Part shown: piece by piece, positions 34,001 to 44,342 of the stretch
Layout: every line of letters begins with the position of its first letter
How positions within the stretch are numbered: the stretch's first letter is position 1
Assembly (NCBI RefSeq): GCF_000003815.2
Contig: NW_023365763.1
Coordinates: 1-64,000, forward strand
Direction of reading: 5' to 3'
DNA length: 64,000 nucleotides
Source: Branchiostoma floridae
Lineage: Eukaryota; Chordata; Leptocardii; Amphioxiformes; Branchiostomatidae
Notes under the pieces: model-generated
The model's database searches: none
What the model was told of the DNA's origin: nothing
Seen by the model: only the letters and a program-made list of their open reading frames with translations
Made by a program: the position numbers and the translations under genes

Positions 34001-37000
34001 GACCAGCCTTCACTGTTAGCAGAACAGAAGGGTACATCGGAGTTCTCATAGACGACCTCACCACACAGGTATTTCTTGGTTTATTTGTTTTTTCTTCGTT
34101 CAGACCCTTGCAGTGCCTGTGTGCTCATAGATCAGCAAGTTTCCTTGCTGTTTCTGTAGCAGGGTACATTTTTACAGGGAGAAGTTGCTATCCCTTCTCC
34201 TTCAATGTGCTTAAAGCACCTGCTTGAACACGGGACCCCCATGTTTACATCCCTTCCAAAAGATGGATGCAGCCCCAACTGAGATGCCCTACCCAGGATT
34301 GAACCAGGGTCCCCCAGTTACTGACTAATTGGAAGGGGAAGTTTTAACAGTTACTAGTAGAAGTTCGCAGTTGAAATAATTCTGTGGCACAGTAGTAATA
34401 CATTGGAAACACATACTTGCATAGTTTCTTGAATTCATAGAGAGGTCATCACAAAAATAAAACCATTGCAAAGATTTACAGTACAGCAATATTGTACTAT
34501 GCACTAATCCCGTAAAATGACTAACTTGTATTGAATTGTTTTGCTAGTTCATTCTAGTGATGCTGAATTAAGAAGAGTGATGGATGTCACTCAAAACGTC
34601 TGGAACTGTATCTGGATATTGTTTACCTGGATGTCTAACCTTCATAATCGTGAATAAACTTGCATATTCCAGGGTACCAACGAGCCGTACCGAATGTTCA
34701 CCAGTAGAGCGGAGTTCCGACTGTCCCTGAGACCAGACAATGCTGACGAGAGACTGACAGAGAAGGGACACCAGGCAGGCTGTGTCAGTCACTACAGATA
34801 TCACAGGTTCATGGACATTAAACACTCGCTGGACAGCAGTCTACAGCTCTTGAAGTAAGTCTCCTGGCTTGACTGGCAAAGATATGGTTAAGATTTCAAA
34901 TGCTATTTCTGGAAACATAGCTCTTACCAACAAGATTTGACTCATTGACGTAACATAATATTATCATGATCATATGATGCAGTCCTCAGGTCATTTTAAC
35001 TTGAGAAGGATCAGAATGGAAAGCTTGTTGGTGAGGGATTTACTTGGTGTGATGAAATAGGGTTTAAACTTGAAAATCTTCTCAAAGTTGATTATCCTCA
35101 TGAATGAAGTTTCATTTGAATAGCTAAAATGTACCGGTAAAGATATATCATATGTTACATTATTACAATTTATCAATTTAGTTCTCAAATACTTGAAAAG
35201 AAGTTCACAAAGCCTATAAAAATCAATTTTAAATCATTTAGCACAGAGAGAAAATTAATTTTGGGCCAAATACATGACATTAATTGTGCATTTAACTGAT
35301 CATTTCCATGTATCATTTTTCTACAGATCCTTCAGTCAGTCATCAACCAAGTGGAAGAGACAACTGAATTATGATCTGTTGAGTGAAACAAAATCAGGGA
35401 CTCAAAGGTGAACACATTTTAACAAAATACTGTTGCTATATAAGCTCCCCCTTAATAAACCATAGCTTTAATGCTCCATATTTGCCATACTAATATAGGG
35501 GTCACAAGTTATACTCTAACTTACAAGTTGTAGCGGGTTAGAGAATAAAAATATGACAGTTTATTACCTAAATCATAAACCCTCTAGCCTCTTGGAACTT
35601 TTTAGTTGTTTTTTTTCTTCTTTTTATTCTCCAGATGATCGTGTTAGAAGTCTGTACAAAATTAACAAGAAGAACCCTAGCTGTCATTGCAACACCATAC
35701 AATTCTTAATGTCCATAAGAACCATTTTTCTTTAAAGAATTATCATTTCCTCATTCTGTCTGTTGCAGTGCCTTTGACTTGTTGAAATACCCAGATATGA
35801 CCATAGCCCGGTTGGGAGATGTTGTTCCAGAGCTGAGACACCTGGTACCAAACAGACAGCTGTGCAATAGGCTCCAGATAGAAGGTTTGTCAAGAACTGT
35901 TCAGCCATGGTTGTGACACATGGTTCTAACTTTGTATCTGTTTGTGACTCTACAAATGGTTGCTTTTTAAAAAAAAAAGCTGTCTAATGATATATGATAC
36001 AAGTATACAGTTGATAAAGTGAAACAAGGACTGGGTGTTAATAATAAGCCGTGGTTCACATGTGCTTGTGGAAAAGACCTTGGGGAATTCCCCCGGTACA
36101 ATCAACCTGTAAATACTGTACATGCATCTGTAGTGTCTGTCCTCTCTGTCAGAACCAGTGGATGAGTAGCTCTTCAGTGAGTTGAAATGGATCAGTATTC
36201 ACTTTCCTTTTTTTTCACTTTCACATTTCTCACTTTCACATTTCTCACTTTCACATTTCTCACTTTCACTTTGTTCACTTTTTTCACTTTTACTTTTTCC
36301 CCTCAGCGATGTACTCATGCATGCTGAAAAAGCAGGAGCAGGAGATACAGGAGGTACGGCGGGACGAGGCCATGACCCTTCCTGACAACCTGGACTTTAC
36401 CCGGTTACGCGTGTCAACCGAGGTCATAGAGAAACTGGCATTGACAAGACCACAGACAGTACGTGTACATAAAATTTCTCATCCCAAATACATAATAGTA
36501 GTACGTATATTATGAATGTTCATTTTGCATACATGTAACTCGCTTTAGGTTTAACACTCCACTTTTATATTAGGTAGATGCTGTGTAAGACTGAACTGTA
36601 AGTATTGATCCACTCACACTGGATTGCATGGACCCCTTTACATAAAGTGCTCTAGGATTTTTAACATGCTCAAGGTTTGGCCCTACTCAAACATGGGGTC
36701 TCTAACTTTGGTCCCATCCAAGAGGATGTCCCTAACTCAGTTTAACCTGAGTTGAGTAAGAAAACTAGTCTAAAGTGCCTTTCTCATTTAGGATACACGT
36801 GATCTTAGTTTTTTTTTTGGTTTCCACTAGGGATTTCAACCCTGAACCTTTAGATTGTAAGGATTTATCACTATTGCAATTATACCAGTCCTTCATTTTT
36901 ATGTAGAACTGTTTTTGCTATACCTAATGCAAGGACAATGAAGTAGGCAATAAATGAACATTAATTTTATTTACGCAATTTTGCAGATTGGAGCTGCCAG

Positions 37001-37109
37001 CAGAATACCTGGTATCACACCAGCTGCCATGGTTCAACTACTGAGATATGTCAAGAACTTCAACAGACAGAAACGTGGGTCAGAGACCCAAGAACTCAAT
37101 CCAGCTTGA
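25055..37109 (+). CDS. MTO1: MTO1, mitochondrial tRNA 5-taurinomethyluridine-forming subunit, 16 exons, 675 aa
   Basis: Exons: 25055-25265, 26011-26106, 26249-26304, 27766-27940, 30287-30463, 31094-31206, 31443-31555, 32059-32132, 32648-32764, 33372-33502, 33958-34068, 34673-34854, 35327-35407, 35769-35884, 36307-36458, 36987-37109; all phases agree (2028 bases). The family (bacterial MnmG/GidA) uses FAD with GTPBP3 to modify wobble U34 in mitochondrial tRNAs. Residues 1-34 are Arg/His-rich without acids except one, fitting a mitochondrial targeting peptide. The FAD loop is [11 protein letters not shown] at 40-50. Family signatures [28 protein letters not shown] and [16 protein letters not shown] are intact. 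The ATG at 25007 lies before a likely splice acceptor at 25031, so 25055 is preferred. Introns carry many repeats. Confidence 0.95.
25276..25915 (-). repeat. Second copy of the composite repeat, interrupted by a MITE
   Basis: Reverse-complement copy of 20361-20651. Left portion 25276-25415 has minisatellite-like CTATATAGCCAGTATAAG units; right portion 25780-25915 matches the unique part. Between them lies an inserted hAT-type element. Confidence 0.8.
25416..25779. mobile_element. Nested hAT-type MITE, 8-base duplication GTCACACC
   Basis: Ends CAGGGCTCTAGCCAGC and GCTGGCTAGAGCCCTG are inverted repeats. GTCACACC flanks both sides (25408-25415, 25780-25787). The uninterrupted relative near 20500 has this octamer once, which proves the duplication. 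364 bases, no transposase; internal GACGGA motifs. Confidence 0.93.
26402..27430 (-). mobile_element. 5'-truncated LINE (CR1/L2-like), antisense in MTO1 intron 3
   Basis: On the minus strand the frame down to 26708 encodes an RT C-terminus: [20 protein letters not shown], then [28 protein letters not shown] and [11 protein letters not shown] (GAAT)n run at 26402-26442 is its 3' tail. The catalytic part of the RT is lost. It is related to the element at 19660-20330. Confidence 0.88.
28742..29450. repeat. Tandem duplication of a dispersed repeat, unit about 330-380 bases
   Basis: Units 28742-29125 and 29126-29450 share long stretches (CATAAATAAAACTA, GGTTCCCCAAACAGCTGTCA, TTACATCGATTATAACGACA). 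The reverse complement contains CTCAAGAACG near a GGATTGGTTTCATACTTGTT stretch, a family also seen near 30490-30670 and 32355-32500. Confidence 0.8.
29637..29848. mobile_element. TA-flanked MITE rich in TTCGCGG motifs
   Basis: Ends CTGTAAATGC and GCATTTACAG with TA on both sides (29637-29638, 29847-29848), as expected for Tc1/mariner-type insertion. The inside is a near-palindrome of repeated TTCGCGGTGGATTTAAG units. Confidence 0.75.
31601..32014 (-). repeat. Minisatellite, about seven degenerate units of about 56-60 bases
   Basis: Units contain ACACCAGCTTCTGTATCTGT followed by ATAACTGCCTTTTGGC or close variants. Same unit as in the repeats at 20537 and 25276 but longer and more decayed. In MTO1 intron 7. 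Confidence 0.75.
34208..34345 (-). repeat. tRNA-derived SINE-like element
   Basis: The minus strand has box B GGTTCAATCC, then TTTTGGAAGGGATGTAAACA and GGGGGTCCCGTGTTCAAG. The second block recurs at 52510-52680. In MTO1 intron 11. Confidence 0.6.
36216..36297 (+). repeat. Pyrimidine minisatellite beside an MTO1 splice acceptor
   Basis: Four or five copies of TCACTTTCACATTTC-type units run directly into the acceptor of exon 15 (exon starts 36307), so the repeat serves as the polypyrimidine tract. Confidence 0.8.
36640..36900 (-). repeat. tRNA-derived SINE-like element
   Basis: The minus strand reads GGTTCAGGGTTGAAATCC near its start and GGATGGGACC, GAGACCCCATGTTTGAG further on, the layout of the SINE-like copies at 34208 and 52510. 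In MTO1 intron 15. Confidence 0.5.
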
Positions 37110-38127
37110 CATAGAAGCAATGACAAGGACCTGTGGAATACGAATAGATGAGGGGGTTGATAGTTAGATATACATGTTTCATACTAATTATGGCCTTTAA
37201 GTATGTTTTGTAGCATGCTAATTTTAAATTTATTTATGAGGTGCTATCAGCCAACACTGTCTTTGATTTGGCATGAATCAAACACTTTATATTGTATGGA
37301 GTTGATAGGTAAATTTAAGTATTTTTGTACATATGAACAGTATCATATTCTATTAAATAAATTTCATATTTCACACTGTCATGTGTGTTTGTTGACATGT
37401 ATTGCTTGTTACTTCTCCGTCTAAAAAGGATACCCCTTACATGCCTAATTTTGACATAAGAAACAACAAGCACTTGTTGCATAATCATAATGTTTTAATT
37501 TGATTTCAAAAGATATGCATGGTTATGGAACTTATGAGGAAAGCTTAATTTTGTTGCAACAATCAGATGTATTTTGGCCTGGCAGGGGACTTCTATCAAG
37601 ATGAAAATAAAATCTAGATTGTTGGACTTTCCACAAAATTAAGAGTGATATATATCTTAGATGCAGTGTGAATTTCATGAATTGCTTAAATGTTACAGTA
37701 TGAATTTTATAAACCAAATAGTGAGTAAGTTAGTGTATGGTACACAGCCTTTTACTTCTATGAAAAATAATTTGATGGTTTCACAAATTTTTACTTTTTA
37801 AGCCCTTAAGCACTTAATTGATTAATATAAACTTTGAATACAAACTCATATAAACACACATGTACATATTATGGTTATCAAGGTTAGACATCCAGGTACT
37901 ACTAAACAATATTCAAATACAATTCAATCTCTACAGCTGAGTGAAAGAGATTTGCTTCTGGACGTTATGAGGCACGTATTGCAGTGCTATACCCAAAGCA
38001 TCTCAAACATCACATTGTCAATACAAGATGCCATGAAAATACATCCTAAGGCTAATCCTAAATGTTTTGAATGGTTCTTTTCTATAGTTTCTTGATTGGT
38101 TGCCATATTAATGGCTGTGTACAATAT
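37110..38127. other. MTO1 3' UTR and short intergenic region
   Basis: AATAAA at 37356-37361 is the likely MTO1 polyadenylation signal, about 250 bases after the stop. The rest is AT-rich and lies between two convergent genes; no coding exon seen. Confidence 0.7.
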
Positions 38128-40560
38128 TTATGTCTTTCTGAGAGATTGGTAGTGGTGTTGAGTGCCATAGCTATGGGCTTCAGCAGGCTGATTTCTGGTG
38201 CTTGTTAGTGGCTGGTAGTAGTGAAGTGCATCATGGGCAGGTGCATTCTCATCCACTGCTGCAGCAACACCTCTACGGGGTGGGGGAAGTGGGGGACGAT
38301 CATCAAGAGGCACGTTGTTTCTTGGAGGCATAACATCATCATACAGATGATGCTGTGAGACAGATGGTGCTTGGAGATGTGGACGTGTGGCTTCACCCAT
38401 TGCCTGAAACTGACCTTGCTCTGTTTGGTCATGACCACCTATTATTGTAACAGTGGTGTTTTTGTTGTCAAACACAATGCTGTGGTCTGGGACAGATGGA
38501 GGTTTCTTGTTTCTTCTCTTGAACCAGATTGTGAGAATGATGCCACCAATGAGTAGAGTGCCAGCAACTGCACCACAGACAGAGGCAATGAGAACAGGTA
38601 ATTCGAAATTGAGAGCACCAGTGGTAGTTACAGATGAAGTGCTGGACAGAGGTGCCATGGTGAAAGTTGTGGGCATATTCTGTTGGACATTGGACACAAA
38701 TAATGTGGCATATGTAGCACCAACAGGACTCATTGCAATACAGATGTACAGACCAGCATCTGCTGCAGTAAGGTCTGTTATGGTGATGGTACCGTTCACG
38801 TCCACAGTCACCCTCCCACCTGACTTGACAGTGGCATTCAGTCCAGAAGGGAGAATGACTGTAATGTCTGGTTTGGGGATTCCTGAAGCTTCACAGACCA
38901 AATATAGTGTCTCCCCTTGTATCAATGTGGTATCTCCACTCCTTTCAAACCTCACAATAGCTGCTTCTTCAGGCAGTGTGACTGATGCTACGCTTGTGAC
39001 ATCATAGCTTTGTGTACTACCAAGTGGTAAAGTAACTGGCATGACGGATGTACGGATGTCCACGTCAACAGACAGTGTGGCAAATTTTGAACCAGCTTGA
39101 TTTGCTGCAATGCAGATGTACAGACCAGCATCTGCTGCAGTAAAGTTTGTTAAAGTGATAGTACCATTCACCTCCACAGTCACCCTCCCACCTGACTCAA
39201 CAGTTGCATCCAATCCAGATGGGAGAATGACTGTGATGTCTGGTGTAGGGATTCCCAATGATTCACAGACCAAATGGAGTGTCTGTCCTTGTAACAATGT
39301 GGTATCCCCACTCATCTCAAACCTCACAATTGTTGGTTCTTCACAGATCAGATCTTCAGGATTGATATCGATAAGCCTTTGTCCATGGAAGTTGCTGGGT
39401 CCTTCACAGGTGGTTTGGTTTTCAAATGATTGAGACCCAGTCATTTTCTGCCTGAAGGGAACCATCCTACAGTCACACTGCCAGTGGTTGTTGTCAATGT
39501 TTACGGTAGTGATAGAGGATAGCTTGTCATATGCCACCAGGGGAAGTGTGGCAATCTGGTTGTTCTGTAGTTGAAGCTCTTGCAAGTTTCCCAGGCCAGT
39601 TAGCAAACCAGGGCTTATTGTATGCAGCTTGTTATTTTCAAGGCGTAAATGCCGTAGTCGTGGCAGGTTTGAAAATGCACCAGACTGAATAGCAGTTATT
39701 TGGTTTGAGTACAGATGGAGCTCTTGGAGTTGGGGTAGATTCGAGAATATACCAGACTCAATGTTACTTATTAGGTTGGAGTACAGGTACAACTTTTGGA
39801 GTCGGAGTAGGTTTGAAAATGAACCAGACTGAATGTCTGTTATCTGGTTTGATTTCAGCCACAAAGTTTGAAGCAAGGATAGATTAGCGAAAGCACCATG
39901 TGGGATGGAGCTTATCTCATTGTTGCTGAGAGCAAGATATCTAAGCTGCGGAAAATTATAAAAAATGTTAGATGGGATAACTTTCAAGTGACCACTCCAA
40001 AGTTGTAACTGCGTAAGACCATTCAGACAATCAAAAACATTGTGTTTTGCTTGTAGAATTGATGTCACATTGTTTCCACCCAATAACAAGCTGCGCAGTT
40101 GTGGGGTTGAGCAAAAGGTTCCTGCCTCAATAAAACTGATATCATTATTATACAGCAGTAGACTATATAGGGTACTAAGTCCCTCAAACATGTCAGCTCG
40201 TAGACTTGTCAACCGGTTGAGGTGAAGACCCAAGGTGGTTAAGCTATTTTGATAGTAAAATGCCCGGTCATTTATTGTAGAGATACGATTGCCTCCCAAA
40301 TATAAAGTTCTCAACCTCCTGTACCTTGAGAAATCTGACTGACTTAAAGTTGTATATAGATTTTGACTTAAATTCAGGTCAGTAATGGATGATGGTAGGG
40401 TCTGTGGAATGCTGGTGAGGCCCTTTATGTTGCAATCACAGGATGAGGAGGAGGAACAGATGCAGGATGACGTTGTTGAACAGATGCAGTTTGATTCTGT
40501 TGCCTTGAGTTCTTTCACGATGACGAGAAGGCAAATCAGCTGTTGCAGCTTTCTACCCAT
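38128..40560 (-). CDS. LRR plus two Ig domains, single-pass receptor, 810 aa
   Basis: Single coding exon from ATG 40560. Residues 1-20 are a signal peptide, followed by a Cys-rich LRR N-cap (CDCNIKGLTSIPQTLP). About twelve LRRs run from 55 to 355 (RLRTLYLGGNRIS, QLQELHLYSNQIT). The LRR C-cap CDCRMVPF spans 362-407. Ig domains at about 409-500 and 534-622 each have DAGLYICIA around the second cysteine and are very alike. The transmembrane helix is about 654-680 (VCGAVAGTLLIGGIILTIWF). The tail has an SH3-type PPLPPPRR and tyrosines in LYDDV, HYYQPL and HYQSL. This matches LRRIG receptors, a class expanded in lancelets with adhesion or immune roles; the ligand is unknown. A splice acceptor lies at 40574, 13 bases before the ATG, so a 5' UTR exon exists upstream, perhaps ending at donor 41931. 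Confidence 0.93.
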   Translation of the reverse strand: MGRKLQQLICLLVIVKELKATESNCICSTTSSCICSSSSSCDCNIKGLTSIPQTLPSSITDLNLSQNLYTTLSQSDFSRYRRLRTLYLGGNRISTINDRAFYYQNSLTTLGLHLNRLTSLRADMFEGLSTLYSLLLYNNDISFIEAGTFCSTPQLRSLLLGGNNVTSILQAKHNVFDCLNGLTQLQLWSGHLKVIPSNIFYNFPQLRYLALSNNEISSIPHGAFANLSLLQTLWLKSNQITDIQSGSFSNLLRLQKLYLYSNLISNIESGIFSNLPQLQELHLYSNQITAIQSGAFSNLPRLRHLRLENNKLHTISPGLLTGLGNLQELQLQNNQIATLPLVAYDKLSSITTVNIDNNHWQCDCRMVPFRQKMTGSQSFENQTTCEGPSNFHGQRLIDINPEDLICEEPTIVRFEMSGDTTLLQGQTLHLVCESLGIPTPDITVILPSGLDATVESGGRVTVEVNGTITLTNFTAADAGLYICIAANQAGSKFATLSVDVDIRTSVMPVTLPLGSTQSYDVTSVASVTLPEEAAIVRFERSGDTTLIQGETLYLVCEASGIPKPDITVILPSGLNATVKSGGRVTVDVNGTITITDLTAADAGLYICIAMSPVGATYATLFVSNVQQNMPTTFTMAPLSSTSSVTTTGALNFELPVLIASVCGAVAGTLLIGGIILTIWFKRRNKKPPSVPDHSIVFDNKNTTVTIIGGHDQTEQGQFQAMGEATRPHLQAPSVSQHHLYDDVMPPRNNVPLDDRPPLPPPRRGVAAAVDENAPAHDALHYYQPLTSTRNQPAEAHSYGTQHHYQSLRKT

Positions 40561-43500
40561 GTTGTACAGCTACCTAATATAGAAACAACATGAACTGAAA
40601 GAGGCAAATCTGGATATGATAATAACAGACTATTAGAAAGTAATAAATGTGTGACTGGTTTCATCAAGTTGGAAAGTCACTGAATAACAATATTCTTTGT
40701 ACACAACATGTGTTTGGACCCATGTTTTGGTGTCTGTCACCTTCCTCAAGGCACTTCTGGCTAGTTAAATGAAAACTCTCCCTTTTCAAGTTGAAATAGT
40801 GTAACTGAGCCAGATTTGAGGCGTCAAATATATTTAACTTTGTGAAAATTGCTGCATGTATCAGGCTTTCTTTGTTTTTACATATATTAATGTCTCTTTC
40901 TATGTCAGCAATGTGTGCCACATAAAAGTATGTGTACCACATGATTTCTAGACAAATGACATTTTGTAGAGAACTTAGGGGAAATACATTAAACAACTAG
41001 CCTTACCCTCTACTGAGTGAAGTACAATGTACATTTAATATATAGAATTCTGCATCATCACCTTTCATAAAATGTCTTATTTCATATCATAAAATATGGA
41101 GCTGCCAATTTTTCTACGCTCCTATAAGCTGAAGTCACTTTATTATGATTGCAGGCAACATTTGACATTACATAGTCACTAACTGTAAAAACTCAAATTG
41201 TTCGAAAATGGTTTTTGTCCGTTTTCTTTGTCCCATGATGCAGAATTATGAAGAAATGAAAATTCATGAGGCCATTATATTCAGCCTAACAGGCACTCAA
41301 AGTTTGGATATCCTTAAGTAAGGGTACATGTAAACTGAATGAATTACCGGGGTATTCAAACTCTATTGGTTTTCCAGTGAGAGCTGAGTATGAAAGACAC
41401 TGACTATAATTACAGTGTTGTGCATGAGGCATAGAAGCTACAGACTCAAAGTGTTAGATGATGCTTTCAGACATGTTTTGCATTTACTGTTCATTTAGAT
41501 CATGACTGTTGCTAGTTTTCAGTCAATAACATGAGTCAAAGTACAACGAACAGATTGATGTCTCATAGTTGTTAACAAGTGAATCTGGAAAAAATATAAT
41601 TTGCACCATGCCTGATATGTCTATGATGAAGAATTATTGTACATTTTGATACATGTGAAAAGGCAGTAAAGCGTATACATGAGGATGAAGCATGACATTT
41701 TCTCATTTGCTATTAATACTAGTGCAATGTGGCTTCAATAAAACAAGATGCTACTCTTCTCGATGCATGTTGGGTTTTTATATGTCACACATGTACATGT
41801 AGAAGATGCATTTCTGTTCTACCCATAAAACTTCAGCCCAATATTTGTTGAGTTTGTTGAGCTCTATTTCCAACTTTTAAGTGTACATCATGTGCTTCAT
41901 GTATAGTCTGCTGTCTACAGAATGACTTACCTGTGAACTATAGTATATTCCAGACGTGGTTGAGTATTTAAAACTTTCCTGCCAGATAGTTGCAGAAGGC
42001 TTTTACGTCTTGATGCTGTGGTGTTTGGAAGATATGTGCTCTGGGTTACTACGTGACAAAATGCACCTAGTCCTACTTGCGCATTGTACTTTATACCTTG
42101 TTTTTTGTCTTGTGTGATCAATGATTTACCAGATTCTTATCATGTTGTTTACATCGTTTTAAGTTTTGATGTACCCTTGATCATTACTTTCTGCAGGTTT
42201 AGAGGAAATAGCAAAATTTATGCTTTCAAAGCAATTTATTGTTTACATGTATTTTTAAAAATTCTATAAATGGATGTATTGCTGGGTCCGTACAAAGTTA
42301 TTGTTCAGTTACCTATAACTGTACTGACTGCACATGTGGCTTATGCATTGTGGCTGGTGCCTTAGGAATGATCCAGTATGAACCTTGAACCTGTCTGCAT
42401 GCCACTGCTGAGGTGTACTTTTACCTTCATCAATACAATGGACAGAACAGAGCAAAGGTCATTAATGTATGGTTTAAATGTTTGTACATACAATGTGTTT
42501 GTATAGGCTTATATTGGCTGTTCATCAAGATCAGTACCCCACCAATGGGAAAGTCTGTCAACTTTCGTTGTTTTTACATTTCAATGTTTTGACTGATCAT
42601 GATGAGCTGGGAAAAGATCAATCAAGTGACATATCCCAGTACATGACATTTATTACTTTTCCTCAACAGCGCTTTCATCGTGTGTCTGATTGATCTTGAA
42701 ATTCAAAAAGATTCAAGAAGTGTTACATAATCAAAAGTTTATTTCACAAGATATGCTTTGGGAGCTTTTACATGTAACTTATGAGGTGTCGTACTAAAAT
42801 ACTCTCAGCTCTTTATTCTTAATGAAATACTGTAACATTTTTTACATCCTCACAAAGTTATTTCCTGTAAGTAACAGCCCTTAAGTGTTTAATGATATGT
42901 AAATTTCATACACTTTCTTGACAGCTCCTACTGCTAAAAACACTCCAGTTACATGTATGTCTACATTTCGAGTCTAAAAACTCCCACACAATACAAAATG
43001 CCATAAAACTGCAATGTTTAATCTGAATGTATCTGCTGATTGTCTAACAATGCAACAGTTTAACATACTAATAAATATACTTACATACACATAGATATAG
43101 ATTTCTGTATATACAAATTGTAGGCTTAAAAACTATATTAAAAATTCTTGTCAAAACCATACAGTAATATGGTACTTTTTGTATGCTTAGTTGATACTGG
43201 AATACATGTTTGTTAACCAGTTTTGGTTGCAACTTTGGTCCCCCCCCCCCAAAAAAAAAGTACAATATAGACTATAGGCTTAAATTTAAAATTGCACTTT
43301 AAGGATTTATATCATTTGATACATCTTGCCACTACTACATTATAAATGTACTATAACAGAATTAAATCTTACCTTTTCTCTGCAATCATTAAACTTGATA
43401 TCACTAAAGACCCTGTTTCCAATTTGAAAAACAATGGATGAAGGATGTAGGATACCCCCTGGACAAGTGAACTAGCATTATATACTGGCAATGTAGATAA

Positions 43501-44201
43501 TGCTTGTTAGATAGATATCCCAAATCACTAGGCACCTTTCTGTAAGGTCACTTTCCATTATCTGTCAATGGCACGGGCAAACTTATGTACATATACTTTT
43601 TGTCTTCAGTCTTTTTGTCTAGTACATATATTCAAAATTATGTTTGCATGAAGAAAATAACACTCGTAACTGCCAAAGAAGAATGTCATACAGTCAAAAT
43701 CTCATTGGCATAAAATAGTCCAAACAAGTAGACACATGAAGGAAGGCAAACACATTTTTTTCTTTGGGGAGTCTTTCTGTTCATGTTAGCATCCCTTCCA
43801 CAGAAGCTAATTTTCATCTTGTATTGTCGCCTTTTACGTGTATTAGCATATCATAGTGCGCTCTGTCACTTCAAGTGTATTAGCACACTCTGTCAATGCT
43901 GTGTTATTTCTTGGCATACATGTAGTTGGTTAAGGTTTAGGCTTTTGGACTTGAACCTGAGGTGCACTATCTTTTTTTCAATATGTTTTATTACCAAATA
44001 TTTATACTCTCAAACATTTGTGATTGAAGTGTTGAGCAAGTTAGGTTTCTGCTTCTTGTCAGCCCCTAAAGAGTTCATATGTGTTATGATACAATTTTAA
44101 ACAAGTTAATAACCATACACAAAAATAGAGCACCAACAAGGCTTTGGGTCATTACAACTTGAAAAGGATCAGAGGACTGAATGGAATCTTGTTGGAAGAG
44201 C
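40561..44201. other. Upstream region of the LRR-Ig gene, no coding exon seen
   Basis: Contains candidate minus-strand 5' UTR exon donors at 41931 (ACAG|GTAAGT) and about 43371, both of which could splice to the acceptor before 40573. A dispersed-repeat fragment lies at 40660-40760 (TTTGTACACAACATGTG). The run of C then A at 43243-43259 is a homopolymer tract. Otherwise AT-rich and unexplained. Confidence 0.45.
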
Positions 44202-44207
44202 TTTATT
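44202..44207 (-). promoter_or_regulatory. Polyadenylation signal of GPR143
   Basis: TTTATT on the plus strand is AATAAA on the minus strand, about 136 bases after the GPR143 stop. Confidence 0.6.
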
Positions 44208-44342
44208 TTTGTGTACAATTATAAAGTTTAAAATTGTATCATAATGTTGATTACCGTCACAGATGAACTGATATATATGGTATTGAGCGGTCAGCGATAT
44301 GGCGACGACAGCTTGAGATGGCAACAACTGTGTAAAATTGCA

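Noticed and set aside
38371-40582. Plus-strand frames up to 184 codons
   Set aside because: Antisense shadows of the LRR-Ig gene.
43783-44100. 105-codon plus-strand frame
   Set aside because: Low-complexity, Cys/Leu-rich AT-region translation without splice or family support.
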